DNA from: JADCRZ01 sp031399065
GTDB taxonomy: Bacteria; Bacteroidota; Bacteroidia; Chitinophagales; Chitinophagaceae
DNA: 64,000 bases
Assembly (NCBI GenBank): GCA_031399065.1
Contig: JANNOM010000007.1
Location: forward strand, 62,001 to 126,000
Direction of reading: 5' to 3'
The notes under the pieces are model-generated. The model was not told the origin of the DNA, ran no database searches, and saw only the letters and a program-made list of their open reading frames with translations. Position 1 is the first letter of the stretch, and every line of letters begins with the position of its first letter. A program made the position numbers and the translations under genes. Shown one piece after another: positions 43,295 to 52,579 of the stretch.

Positions 43295-44515
43295 ATGCCT
43301 TCATCCATCCGTAAAATTATCAACGATCCGGTGCATGGTTTTATCACCATCGACCACCCTTTGATTCTCCGGATCACGGCCCATCCCTATTACCAGCGGC
43401 TTCGCCGTATTCACCAGATGGCTTTTGCCGGCCTGGTATATCCCGGTGCCGTGCATACCCGCCTGCATCATTCGCTGGGTGCTTATCACCTGATGTGCAG
43501 CGCCCTCGGTGAACTTAAAAATAAAGGCATCGGGATTACACCTGAGGAAGAAACGGCGGCCAAAATAGCCATCCTGCTGCACGACGCCGGCCACGGCCCT
43601 TACTCACATGCACTGGAAAACATATTGATACCCGGAATGCCGCACGAAAAGATCTCGCTGATGATCATGCAGGTGCTGAATGAAGAAATGAACGGGCAGC
43701 TCGAACTGGCCATCCGCATTTTTACCAATAACTACCACAAACCCTTTCTCTACCAGCTTATTGCCGGTCAGCTCGATGTGGACCGGATGGACTACCTGAC
43801 CCGGGACAGTTTTTTTACCGGTGTTTCCGAAGGGGTGATAGGGTACGACCGTATCCTTAAAATGCTTACCGTTCACGATGGCCAGCTGGTAGTGGAGGAA
43901 AAAGCCATTTACAGTATCGAGAAATTCCTGGTGGCCCGCCGCCTGATGTACTGGCAGGCTTACCTGCACAAAACGGTGATGTGTGCCGAAAAAATGCTTG
44001 TCGGCATCGTCCGGCGCGCCCGCGAGCTGATATGCGATCATCAACTCGAAGGGTCCGGCTCGGCCACACTGGATTTTTTTCTGCGGAATAGCTGCGACGA
44101 TGGTGATTTCACCGGTTACCTCGACCGGTTTATGCGGCTGGACGACTATGATGTAATGAGCGCTATAAAAAACTGGATGGATCATCCCGATAAAATTCTT
44201 TCCACCCTATGCCACGGTTTGGTAGAAAGAAGACTCTTTAAAGTAAAAACACAGGCCGAACCTTTTTTACCCGGGGTAGTGGAAGATTTAAAAGCCCGGG
44301 TATCTCAGGAGCAGGGGATACCGTTGAAAGATGCCCACTATTTTGTAATTGAAGGAATATCCGTCAACACCACTTATGATCCCATTGAAGAAAGAATCAA
44401 TATTCTTTTTAAAGATGGAACGGTGAAAGATATTTCTCAGGTAGACAATGCGCTGATTCATCATAATTTATCGGCCCCGGTGAAAAAATTTTATATTTGT
44501 TTTTTAAACGCTTAG
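43295..44515 (+). CDS. HD-domain phosphohydrolase (dNTPase/SAMHD1-like)
   Basis: A 406-residue protein that starts PSSIRKIINDPVHGFI. The metal ligands are in HTRLHHSLGAYHL, LLHDAGHGPYSHALE and DVDRMDYLTRD, the order found in dGTPase/SAMHD1-like enzymes. ATG 43295 is preferred over a frame 21 codons longer because homologues begin at the INDPVHG segment. It is nine bases ahead of lpxD, so it may be transcribed with the lipid A genes. Confidence 0.88.
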   Translation: MPSSIRKIINDPVHGFITIDHPLILRITAHPYYQRLRRIHQMAFAGLVYPGAVHTRLHHSLGAYHLMCSALGELKNKGIGITPEEETAAKIAILLHDAGHGPYSHALENILIPGMPHEKISLMIMQVLNEEMNGQLELAIRIFTNNYHKPFLYQLIAGQLDVDRMDYLTRDSFFTGVSEGVIGYDRILKMLTVHDGQLVVEEKAIYSIEKFLVARRLMYWQAYLHKTVMCAEKMLVGIVRRARELICDHQLEGSGSATLDFFLRNSCDDGDFTGYLDRFMRLDDYDVMSAIKNWMDHPDKILSTLCHGLVERRLFKVKTQAEPFLPGVVEDLKARVSQEQGIPLKDAHYFVIEGISVNTTYDPIEERINILFKDGTVKDISQVDNALIHHNLSAPVKKFYICFLNA

Positions 44516-44524
44516 TTTTAGAAT

Positions 44525-45574
44525 ATGCAATTCAGTGCTGCCCAAATAGCCTATATCATCCAGGGAAAGGTGGATGGAAATCCGGAGATTACCGTTAGAT
44601 CGTTCGGAAAAATAGAAGAAGCGAAAGCAGGGCAGCTTGCTTTTTTAGCCAATCCTAAATACGAAGACTATTTATATACAACCGGGGCTTCCATCATCAT
44701 CGTCAATGAAACGCAGGAACTGAAGCAGCCGATAACGGCCAGCCTGATCCGTGTACCGGATGCATATTCCGCCTTTGCCACGTTATTAGCCAAATACCAG
44801 GAACTGGTTACACAACAGATGACCGGTATTGAACAGCCCTCCTCCATACATGCTTCTGCGACACTGGGCAACAATGTATTTATAGGTGCCTTTACCTATG
44901 TGAGCGAAAACGTCATTATAGGAGAACAGGTAAAAATATTCCCGGGCTGTTTTATAGGCAGCAACGTTAAAATTGGTGACAATACCATTCTTTATCCCGG
45001 GGTAAAAATCTATCATGACTGCATCATAGGTAAAAACGTATCTGTACACGCGGGCACTATCATCGGCGGCGACGGGTTTGGGTTTGCACCGCAGCCCGAT
45101 GGAAGTTTTAAGAAAGTACCTCAGATAGGCAACGTGATCATCGAGGATTTTGTGGAGATAGGTTCCAACGCCACTATCGACCGTGCCACCATCGGTTCTA
45201 CGCTGATAAAATCGGGTGCCAAGCTGGATAACCTCATACAGGTAGCCCATAATGTGGAAGTGGGTAATAATACCGTGATAGCTGCCCAGGCCGGTGTAAG
45301 TGGCAGTACCAAAATAGGCAACAATGTGATGATCGGCGGACAGGCAGGCATAGTGGGTCATATCCAGATAGCCGACGGAAGCCGCATCAATGCACAGAGC
45401 GGGGTAAGCAAATCAATCAAGACCAACAACAGCGCAGTAACGGGCTCTCCCGCCTACGATTATACCAGCACCCTGCGCAGCCAGGCACTCGCGCGAAGCC
45501 TGCCGGAGATGGAAAAACGCATCAAAGAACTCGAACTGTTGGTGAAGCAGTTATTGATAGTTCATACCCCTTAG
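44525..45574 (+). CDS. lpxD: UDP-3-O-(3-hydroxyacyl)glucosamine N-acyltransferase
   Basis: A 349-residue lipid A enzyme, third step. The N-terminal uridine-binding domain (FGKIEEAKAGQLAFLANPKYEDYLY) precedes a left-handed beta-helix of hexapeptide repeats (IGSNVKIGDNTILYPGVKI and so on). The catalytic His is expected in the VAHNVEVGNNT region. A C-terminal helix (PEMEKRIKELELLVKQLL) completes it. It is first in the lpxD, lpxC-fabZ, lpxA set. Confidence 0.96.
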   Translation: MQFSAAQIAYIIQGKVDGNPEITVRSFGKIEEAKAGQLAFLANPKYEDYLYTTGASIIIVNETQELKQPITASLIRVPDAYSAFATLLAKYQELVTQQMTGIEQPSSIHASATLGNNVFIGAFTYVSENVIIGEQVKIFPGCFIGSNVKIGDNTILYPGVKIYHDCIIGKNVSVHAGTIIGGDGFGFAPQPDGSFKKVPQIGNVIIEDFVEIGSNATIDRATIGSTLIKSGAKLDNLIQVAHNVEVGNNTVIAAQAGVSGSTKIGNNVMIGGQAGIVGHIQIADGSRINAQSGVSKSIKTNNSAVTGSPAYDYTSTLRSQALARSLPEMEKRIKELELLVKQLLIVHTP

Positions 45575-45579
45575 TTGGT

Positions 45580-45587
45580 TATCTTTG
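45580..45587 (+). promoter_or_regulatory. -7 box for lpxC-fabZ
   Basis: TATCTTTG is an exact consensus match in the 32-bp gap before lpxC-fabZ, 19 bp from its ATG. Confidence 0.5.
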
Positions 45588-45606
45588 CGCGAATTGAAAA
45601 AAAAGC

Positions 45607-47013
45607 ATGGACGGAAATTTCAATACTAATAAACAACATACACTTAAATCGGAGATAAATATTTCAGGAACAGGGCTTCACACAGGGGCTTTGGTAGATA
45701 TGATCATGAAGCCCGCATACCCGGGTTTTGGTTTTCAGTTTCAACGGACAGACCTTCCCGGGCAGCCTGTAATAAAGGCTGATTGCGACCTGGTGACCGA
45801 CACCAGCCGGGGAACTACACTGGAAGATCAGGGTGCTAAAGTATACACTATAGAGCATCTGCTGGCAGGGCTGGTAGGCATGGGGGTGGACAATGCGTTG
45901 ATACAACTTAACGGCCCCGAGATACCCATCATGGACGGCAGTTCGCAGCCGTTTATAGAAATGATAGAAAAAGTGGGAGTAGAGGAACAGGATGCGGCCA
46001 AAGCCTGGTACAGCATCGACCAGAATATTTACCATTACGATGAAGTAAAAAGAGTGGAAATGGTTGCCATGCCTGCTATGGACTACCAGATAACGACGCT
46101 TATCGACTTCAACTCCCCCGTATTAGGTACACAGCATGCAGGACTTAAAACCATGCGTGAATTTAAAACAGAGATTGCTCCCTGCCGCACATTCTGCTTC
46201 CTGCACGAACTGGAAATGCTGCTGGATAATAACCTGATAAAAGGCGGCGATATCAATAATGCCATCGTAATCGTAGACAAGCCGCTCACTACGGAAGAAA
46301 TGGGCCGCCTGGCCAAAGCATTTAACCGGGAAAAAATAGAAGTCAAAAACGAGGGATACCTTAACAACCTGGAACTGCGTTTCCCCAACGAACCTGCACG
46401 ACATAAACTGCTGGACGTGGTGGGCGATCTCGCCCTGATCGGCTATCCTATCAAAGCCAGGATTATAGCCAACCGTCCCGGTCACAGTACCAACGTGGAA
46501 TTTGCCCAGAAAATCAAGAACTACATTAAGAAGAATAAGAACCTTAAAAACATACCTGTTTACGACCCGAACCAGCCCCCTATCTTTAATATTCCCCAGA
46601 TAGAAAAAACCCTGCCTCACCGTTTTCCATTTCTGCTGGTAGATAAAATAATAGAGATCACTGACAAGCATATCATAGGTATTAAAAATGTTACCTTCAA
46701 CGAAAGTTTCTTTCAGGGGCATTTCCCGGGTAACCCGGTAATGCCGGGAGTATTGCAGATAGAGGCCCTGGCGCAGACGGGCGGATTGCTATGCATCAAC
46801 GCCATGCCGGAAGGAAAATACGATACCTATTTTCTTAAAATCGATAACTGCAAATTCAAGCAGATGGTAAAGCCGGGAGACACCATGATATTGAAAATGG
46901 AACTCTCCAATCCCATCCGCCGTGGTATATGCGAAATGCGGGGAACGGTATATGTGGGCAACAAGATTTGCACCGAAGCCGACCTGGTGGCGCAACTGGT
47001 TAAAAGAAACTAA
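45607..47013 (+). CDS. lpxC-fabZ: Bifunctional UDP-3-O-acyl-GlcNAc deacetylase / 3-hydroxyacyl-ACP dehydratase
   Basis: A 468-residue fusion. Residues 1-310 are LpxC, the zinc deacetylase of lipid A synthesis (SGTGLHTG near the start, the zinc site YTIEHLLAGLVG, and CRTFCFLHELEML). Residues 325-468 are FabZ (LPHRFPFLLVDKI, FQGHFPGNPVMPGVLQIEALAQTGG with catalytic His and Glu). The fusion is a known Bacteroidota feature and couples membrane lipid and LPS supply. lpxA follows after 24 bp. Confidence 0.97.
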   Translation: MDGNFNTNKQHTLKSEINISGTGLHTGALVDMIMKPAYPGFGFQFQRTDLPGQPVIKADCDLVTDTSRGTTLEDQGAKVYTIEHLLAGLVGMGVDNALIQLNGPEIPIMDGSSQPFIEMIEKVGVEEQDAAKAWYSIDQNIYHYDEVKRVEMVAMPAMDYQITTLIDFNSPVLGTQHAGLKTMREFKTEIAPCRTFCFLHELEMLLDNNLIKGGDINNAIVIVDKPLTTEEMGRLAKAFNREKIEVKNEGYLNNLELRFPNEPARHKLLDVVGDLALIGYPIKARIIANRPGHSTNVEFAQKIKNYIKKNKNLKNIPVYDPNQPPIFNIPQIEKTLPHRFPFLLVDKIIEITDKHIIGIKNVTFNESFFQGHFPGNPVMPGVLQIEALAQTGGLLCINAMPEGKYDTYFLKIDNCKFKQMVKPGDTMILKMELSNPIRRGICEMRGTVYVGNKICTEADLVAQLVKRN

Positions 47014-47037
47014 CAACTGAACCTTACATCAATTATT

Positions 47038-47835
47038 ATGATCCATCCACAGACATATATCCATCCAGAAGCCAGGCTTGCCGCCCATGTGAAAGTAGAT
47101 CCCTTTACTGTTATCCAGCAAAACGTCGAAATAGGCGAAGGTACCTGGATCGGCAGCAATGTTACCATAATGGAAGGTGCCCGCATCGGTAAAAACTGCC
47201 GCATATTTCCAGGTGCCGTGCTGGCCGCCATTCCGCAGGACCTTAAATACGACGGTGAAAAAACAACCGTTGAAATAGGTGACAACACTACCATCCGTGA
47301 ATTCGTAACCATCAACCGGGGCAGCAACGACAGATGGACCACCCGGGTAGGCAGTAACTGCCTGATAATGGCCTATAGTCATATCGCGCACGACTGCATC
47401 ATCGGCAATCACTGCGTACTCAGTAATAACGCCACGCTGGGCGGCCACGTGATAGTGGACGACTGGGTATGGATCGCCGGCGTTAGTGCCGTTCACCAGT
47501 TTGTACATATCGGCCAGCACGCCTATATTGCCGGGGGCAGCCTGGTAAGCAAAGATGTACCCCCTTATATTAAAGCCGTTCGTAACCCTTTAAGTTATGG
47601 AGGTGTAAATAGCGTTGGACTTAAGCGCCGTGGATTCGAGCTGGAGAAAATCAATCATATACTGGATATATACCGCGTAATATTTAACCAGGGACTTAAT
47701 ACCAGTCAGGCCCTGGCTCATATAGAAGAAGAATTTGCTGCCAGCGACGAGCGGGACGAGATCGTAACATTTATCCGCGAGAGTGGCCGCGGCATCATCA
47801 AACGCTTTACCAAAGGCAACCCTGATGAAGATTAA
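47038..47835 (+). CDS. lpxA: UDP-N-acetylglucosamine acyltransferase
   Basis: A 265-residue enzyme for the first lipid A step. The left-handed beta-helix contains hexapeptide repeats from PQTYIHPEARLAAHVKVDPF. The catalytic His is in YSHIAHDCIIGNHC. The C-terminal helices follow RRGFELEKINHILDIYRVIF. The 3' end overlaps the ATG of the following ABC ATPase gene by 11 bases. Confidence 0.97.
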   Translation: MIHPQTYIHPEARLAAHVKVDPFTVIQQNVEIGEGTWIGSNVTIMEGARIGKNCRIFPGAVLAAIPQDLKYDGEKTTVEIGDNTTIREFVTINRGSNDRWTTRVGSNCLIMAYSHIAHDCIIGNHCVLSNNATLGGHVIVDDWVWIAGVSAVHQFVHIGQHAYIAGGSLVSKDVPPYIKAVRNPLSYGGVNSVGLKRRGFELEKINHILDIYRVIFNQGLNTSQALAHIEEEFAASDERDEIVTFIRESGRGIIKRFTKGNPDED

Positions 47836-48463
47836 GTGCTCCGATACCGGTAAGCGCTATAACCGGGAATGGATATTCCGGCATTTCAACTTTGAATTTT
47901 TTCCTGGCCGGCACTATGCCATTACGGGTGCCAACGGTTCCGGCAAATCTACCTTATTGCAGGTAATTGCGGGAGCCATTGTTGCCAGCGAGGGTAAAAT
48001 AACATACGGAAGCGACGCTGTTCCGCTGATAGAAAACGACCAGGTGTATACATCCATTTCCATTGCCGCTCCTTACCTGGAAGTAATAGAAGAAATGAAC
48101 CTTGAAGAATTCCTGCAATTCCATAACACGTTCAAGCCTTTTTTACCGGGCATCGGCATTAAGGATATTATTGCCATTACCGGCCTACAGGCTTCGTCCC
48201 AAAAGCAGATCCGCTATTATTCCAGCGGAATGAAACAGCGCGTAAAGCTGGCCCAGGCTATCTTTTCGGACACGCCCTGCCTTTTGCTCGACGAGCCCTG
48301 TACCAACCTGGACGAAGCAGGCATACAGCTTTACCTTCAACTGATAAAGGATTATGGCGACGATCGCCTCATTATCGTAAGTTCCAACGACAAACAGGAA
48401 TACGGATTTTGCCAGGAACGGATTGATATACAGGATTATAAAAGCAAATCGAGGGTATCCTGA
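47825..48463 (+). CDS. ABC transporter ATP-binding protein
   Basis: A 212-residue ATPase. Walker A is GANGSGKSTLLQ, the signature is YYSSGMKQRVKLAQ, and Walker B is LLLDEPCTNLDEAG. No partner permease is adjacent. The start ATG at 47825 lies inside lpxA, so it is translationally coupled to lipid A genes and may act in envelope lipid or LPS transport; this is an inference. It is short but complete. After the stop come the 11-bp repeat arrays. Confidence 0.92.
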   Translation: MKIKCSDTGKRYNREWIFRHFNFEFFPGRHYAITGANGSGKSTLLQVIAGAIVASEGKITYGSDAVPLIENDQVYTSISIAAPYLEVIEEMNLEEFLQFHNTFKPFLPGIGIKDIIAITGLQASSQKQIRYYSSGMKQRVKLAQAIFSDTPCLLLDEPCTNLDEAGIQLYLQLIKDYGDDRLIIVSSNDKQEYGFCQERIDIQDYKSKSRVS

Positions 48464-48498
48464 TAGCCGGTAAGCTGCTTTGTAGGATCGTTACCGAA

Positions 48499-48542
48499 GC
48501 CTTGCACGCGCCTCGCACGAGCCTTGCACATTGGTTGCATCA
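48499..48542. repeat. Degenerate tandem array, 11-bp unit GCCTTGCACGC, about four copies
   Basis: Units start at 48499, 48510, 48521 and 48532: GCCTTGCACGC, GCCTCGCACGA, GCCTTGCACAT and TGGTTGCATCA. The 11-bp period is not a multiple of three, so a coding origin is unlikely. It lies between convergent genes. Confidence 0.8.
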
Positions 48543-48551
48543 TGGAGAAAA

Positions 48552-48595
48552 GTCTCTATAAGGTCTCTATAATGTCTCCATAAGGTCTCTATAAG
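48552..48595. repeat. Tandem array, 11-bp unit GTCTCTATAAG, four copies
   Basis: Units start at 48552, 48563, 48574 and 48585. Copies 1 and 4 are identical; copies 2 and 3 differ by one base each. The array begins nine bases after the other 11-bp array and ends six bases before the ald stop. Confidence 0.9.
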
Positions 48596-48601
48596 GGTGG
48601 T

Positions 48602-49816
48602 CTACCGCTTACTCGCTATCAGCAAATTGAGATCCGTGAACTTAAGATTGAATCGCTGACTGAGGTGGAAATTGGTGAGCGATCCTTTAAACAGGTATAC
48701 GCCGCTGCGCAGGTGCACCTGGTGCCAGATTAGATTTTCGAAGCCGCCTTCATCGCCCGCCTCCAGCAGCAGCGGCATCAATACGCTACTGATAGCCTGG
48801 GAAGCGGTACGCGCAAAACCTGACGGGATATTAGGAACGCAGTAATGGATAACGCCATACTTCATAAAAATGGGATGCTCGTGGGTAGTAACTTCCGAAG
48901 TATCGAAACATCCGCCGCGGTCGATACTTACATCGATAATTACACTGCCGGGACGCATATTGCTTACCATTTCCTCGGTGGCCACTACCGGCGTGCGGCC
49001 GCTTTGCGACGATAAAGCACCCACGGCTATCTCGCAGGTCTTTAGCTGCTTCGCCAGTATCTTGGGTTCCAGTACGGAGGTCCACATCCGGTGCCCGATA
49101 TTATTCTGCAGCCGTTTTAAACGGTACACGCTGTTGTCGAATACCTTTACCGAAGCACCCAGTGCGATAGCGGCCCTCGCGGCGAATTCGCCTACGATAC
49201 CTGCCCCGAGTATAATTACCTTGGTAGGAGGAATACCCGATATGCCTCCCAGTAAAACACCCTTGCCATGATTGGCGGAACTCAGGTACTGGCCGGCTAT
49301 CAGCATCACTGCACTGCCTGCGATTTCGCTCATGCTCCGCACGATGGGATAGGTGCCGCTATCGTCTTTCAGGTTCTCGAACGAAATGGCCGTGATCCTT
49401 TTTTCCATCATCTTTTCCAGGAACTCGCTTTTCATTGCCGAAAGATGGATCGGTGAAATCACCATCTGGTTCATCTGGAGCAGGGACAGATCCTCTTCCA
49501 CCACGGGGGCACTTTTTACCAGCACGGGGCACCGGAATACTTCTTCCCTGTTGTATACGATTCTTGCCCCGGCTTCGCTATAATCTTTATCACGGTAATG
49601 GGCGGCTTCCCCGGCATTATGCTCCAGTACTACTTCGTGCCCGTTACTTACCAGTACGCCCACCGCATCCGGTGTTAGTGCTATCCTGTTTTCCTGGAAA
49701 GCCGTTTCTTTTGGAATGCCTATATGTAATTTGGTTCCTTCCGGTTTTATATCGAGGGTTTCTTCCAGGGTCTCATAGCTGAAAGACGTACTGATAACTG
49801 GCTTATTCTGGAGCAT
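48602..49816 (-). CDS. ald: Alanine dehydrogenase
   Basis: A 404-residue NAD-dependent enzyme that interconverts alanine and pyruvate plus ammonia. The substrate-binding part starts at IGIPKETAFQENRIALTPDAV. The Rossmann motif is VIILGAGIVGEFAARAAIALG. RTPVVATEEMVSNMRPGSVIIDVSID and FARTASQAIS are family-typical. It carries about 30 extra N-terminal residues (from MLQNKPVISTSF) and a longer C-terminus than the usual 370-residue enzyme. Confidence 0.92.
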   Translation of the reverse strand: MLQNKPVISTSFSYETLEETLDIKPEGTKLHIGIPKETAFQENRIALTPDAVGVLVSNGHEVVLEHNAGEAAHYRDKDYSEAGARIVYNREEVFRCPVLVKSAPVVEEDLSLLQMNQMVISPIHLSAMKSEFLEKMMEKRITAISFENLKDDSGTYPIVRSMSEIAGSAVMLIAGQYLSSANHGKGVLLGGISGIPPTKVIILGAGIVGEFAARAAIALGASVKVFDNSVYRLKRLQNNIGHRMWTSVLEPKILAKQLKTCEIAVGALSSQSGRTPVVATEEMVSNMRPGSVIIDVSIDRGGCFDTSEVTTHEHPIFMKYGVIHYCVPNIPSGFARTASQAISSVLMPLLLEAGDEGGFENLIWHQVHLRSGVYLFKGSLTNFHLSQRFNLKFTDLNLLIASKR

Positions 49817-49871
49817 TCTGGTAGTTTATTTAGTCCCCGGATACTGACTTTCCCGGTACCCTGCAATATAC

Positions 49872-50285
49872 TTATTTATCTGCTATCCTGATGCGGCGCG
49901 TGTGTTCGTCCAGTGCTTCGATAAATGCGAATACGGTGTTTTCCGGAAAAATCTGCGGTGCCCTTTCCGGCCATTCCACGAAACAGATATTCCCGGAATA
50001 AAGGCTGTCCTCTACCCCGGCACGTATCGCTTCTTCTTCATCCTTTATCCTGTACAGATCCATGTGGTACAATATCCCACCCGGGTAAATGTATTGATTA
50101 ATGATCGAGAACGTGGGACTTGTTACGGGGCCGGTAACTTCCAATTCCTTACATAATGAGTAAACAAACGTCGTTTTACCGGCCCCCATTTCACCGTGTA
50201 ATGCGACCACTTTCCTGCCATGTAATGCATGAATAAATGTGGCCGCCGCCTGCTTAACGGTATCCAGCGTAAATATCAGTTCCAT
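49872..50285 (-). CDS. tsaE: tRNA threonylcarbamoyladenosine biosynthesis ATPase TsaE
   Basis: A 137-residue ATPase needed with TsaB, TsaC and TsaD for the t6A modification at position 37 of ANN-decoding tRNAs. Walker A is LHGEMGAGKTTFVYSL. The conserved VTSPTFSIINQYIYPGG is followed by the D-L-Y-R motif in HMDLYRIKDEEE, and FVEWPERAPQIFP ends the core. It lies upstream of and co-directional with ald on the minus strand. Confidence 0.95.
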   Translation of the reverse strand: MELIFTLDTVKQAAATFIHALHGRKVVALHGEMGAGKTTFVYSLCKELEVTGPVTSPTFSIINQYIYPGGILYHMDLYRIKDEEEAIRAGVEDSLYSGNICFVEWPERAPQIFPENTVFAFIEALDEHTRRIRIADK

Positions 50286-50419
50286 ATATCAAAGATAGTC
50301 ATCCGCAGATATGATAATGCATGATGGCATTCCCTTTGATCGCGCTGGAAGTATTGCATCTGAAACGGCGTTCGGTCCGGTCAGGATGAATTTGGAAGTC
50401 CGGGATAAAAACTCTTTAG

Positions 50420-50427
50420 TAACTTCG
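50420..50427 (+). promoter_or_regulatory. Possible -7 box for copA-recQ
   Basis: TAACTTCG has one mismatch to TAnnTTTG and ends 22 bp before the copA ATG. A TTTG lies 25 bp upstream of it, which is longer than the usual spacing. Confidence 0.35.
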
Positions 50428-50449
50428 TATACTCAAAAACAGAAGCATT

Positions 50450-52576
50450 ATGGAAACGGTGAACTGGAAAGTGGAGGGAATGACCTGCTCCAACTGCGCA
50501 TTGACCATTTCCAAATATCTCCAGAAACAGGGGCTGAAGGAAGTGAAGGTAAACCCCATCGACGGGGATGTGAGTTTCGTACAGATCGGACAGGAAATAG
50601 AAGAAGATAAAATCGCGAAAGGCATAGAAGACCTGGGATATAAAGTAAGCACCAGCCTGAACGCTCCGGAAACGACGGACAAGCCGCCTATGAACAAATT
50701 TCTTCGTTATACCCTCATCTGCCTTCCTTTTACGCTCATACTGATGCTTCACATGCTGGAACGCTGGGTACACCTGCACTTGCTGATGAATCCCTGGCTT
50801 CAACTGGCACTTTGCCTGCCCGTATATGTAATAGGCATGAATTATTTTGGTAAAAGCGCCATCCAGAGCATCCGGAACGGGATGCCTAATATGAATGTAC
50901 TGGTGGCCCTGGGTGCTACGGCTGCCTTTGGTTACAGCCTGGCCGGTACACTGCTGCAACTCGGCGAAGGATACCTGTTTTACGAAACGGCCGCCACCAT
51001 CATTACCCTTGTATTCCTGGGCAACTATATGGAAGACGCTTCCGTGGAGTCGACACAGCGGGCACTGCATAAGCTGGCGAAATCGCAGAAGGTAATGGCC
51101 AATATGATCGCATTCGACGGCGACCACCAGGAAGTGATATTACCGGTAGAAAATACGCAACTCAGGCCCGGGGACCTGGTATTGATAAAATCGGGCGAAC
51201 AGGTGCCCGCGGATTGTAAAATACTCTGGGGAAACGCCAGTGCCAATGAAGCCATCATAACAGGAGAAAGTATGCCCGTGGAAAAACAGGCAAAAGACAA
51301 ACTGATAGGCGGCAGTCTGTTATCGGAAGGCACCGTAAAGGCGCAGGTTACCAACGCATCGGGCGATTCGGTTCTTTCCAATATCATCGACCTGGTAAAA
51401 AAAGCGCAGGGCGATAAACCTCCCGTACAACTGATGGCCGACCGTATCAGCGCGATCTTTGTGCCAGCCGTATTAATAATAGCTGTAGTTACCTTTATCG
51501 TAAATTTTTACCTGCTGGTACCGCAAAACTTTACCGCTTCACTCATGCGCAGCATCGCCGTACTAGTAATAGCCTGCCCCTGTGCTATGGGACTGGCCAC
51601 GCCGGCGGCTATAGCGGTAGGGCTTGGCCGCGCCGCCAGGAGCGGTATCCTGTTCCGCGATGCCCGAAGCCTGGAGATATTTAAGGATATCAGGCAGGTG
51701 GTGTTCGATAAAACGGGTACGCTTACGACAGGCGACTTTATAGTATCCGGTTTGGAAGTAGCTTCCGGCACAGAGGAGGAGTTTAAACGCATAGCCTACT
51801 CCCTGGAAAAATATTCCAACCATCCCATTGCCAAAGCTATCAGCAAAGAATGGAAAACCCGCGATGAAATAAAATGGACCAATATAAACGAAGAAAAGGG
51901 CCTGGGCATGAAGGCTGTTAGCCAGGAGGGCGCTACATATATTGCAGGTTCTTATAAAACGGCGGCACATCTTACCAAAGATGATTCGCATAATATCTAT
52001 ATACTTAAAAACGGGGTAATACTCGGATGGATAGACGTAAAAGATGAAATACGCCCCGAAGCATTACAGGTGGTTAGTTATTTCCGGAAAAAGGGGATCA
52101 GGACTATCCTGCTAAGCGGCGACCGGCTTAGTAAATGCCAGGCCCTGGCTGGTATTTTGGGCATCGATGAAGTGTTGGCAGAACAGACCCCAGAAGAAAA
52201 ACTGAATCATATAGAAGGCCTCAGTGCCATTGCTCCTACCGCTATGGTAGGTGATGGCATCAATGATGCCCCTGCCCTGGCCAAAGCCACCATCGGTATC
52301 TCGCTGAGCGATGCATCACAGATTGCCGTGCAGACCGCCGATGTGGTGCTGATGAATCATGGCCTTAAGCAGTTGCCCACCTCCTTGGGACTTGGCAGGC
52401 ATACTTTTTTAACTATCAAGCAAAATCTCTTCTGGGCTTTCGCTTATAATATTGTAGCCATTCCGGTGGCGGCCCTGGGGTTTTTAACCCCGCAACTGGG
52501 CGCCCTGGTGATGGGACTGAGCGATGTGGTGTTGGCTTTAAATTCCGGCAGACTCTTCATCAAAAAGGTAATATAA
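50450..52576 (+). CDS. copA: Copper-translocating P1B-type ATPase
   Basis: A 708-residue heavy-metal exporter. A single N-terminal heavy-metal-associated domain has GMTCSNC (C13, C16). About eight membrane helices follow. The transport CPC motif is at 376-378 (ACPCAMGLATPAA) and the phosphorylated Asp420 is in DKTGT. GESMPVEK and the HP motif NHPIAKAIS are present, and the hinge GDGINDAPALA completes the P-domain. Motifs fit Cu(I). recQ begins four bases after the stop. Confidence 0.95.
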   Translation: METVNWKVEGMTCSNCALTISKYLQKQGLKEVKVNPIDGDVSFVQIGQEIEEDKIAKGIEDLGYKVSTSLNAPETTDKPPMNKFLRYTLICLPFTLILMLHMLERWVHLHLLMNPWLQLALCLPVYVIGMNYFGKSAIQSIRNGMPNMNVLVALGATAAFGYSLAGTLLQLGEGYLFYETAATIITLVFLGNYMEDASVESTQRALHKLAKSQKVMANMIAFDGDHQEVILPVENTQLRPGDLVLIKSGEQVPADCKILWGNASANEAIITGESMPVEKQAKDKLIGGSLLSEGTVKAQVTNASGDSVLSNIIDLVKKAQGDKPPVQLMADRISAIFVPAVLIIAVVTFIVNFYLLVPQNFTASLMRSIAVLVIACPCAMGLATPAAIAVGLGRAARSGILFRDARSLEIFKDIRQVVFDKTGTLTTGDFIVSGLEVASGTEEEFKRIAYSLEKYSNHPIAKAISKEWKTRDEIKWTNINEEKGLGMKAVSQEGATYIAGSYKTAAHLTKDDSHNIYILKNGVILGWIDVKDEIRPEALQVVSYFRKKGIRTILLSGDRLSKCQALAGILGIDEVLAEQTPEEKLNHIEGLSAIAPTAMVGDGINDAPALAKATIGISLSDASQIAVQTADVVLMNHGLKQLPTSLGLGRHTFLTIKQNLFWAFAYNIVAIPVAALGFLTPQLGALVMGLSDVVLALNSGRLFIKKVI

Positions 52577-52579
52577 CGA

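Noticed and set aside
47825..48463. LptB in the lipid A cluster
   Set aside because: The ATPase is shorter than LptB and lacks motifs I would use to assign it; only the generic ABC call is supported.
48499..48595. CRISPR array
   Set aside because: The units are 11 bp, directly adjacent and without unique spacers; no cas genes are present.
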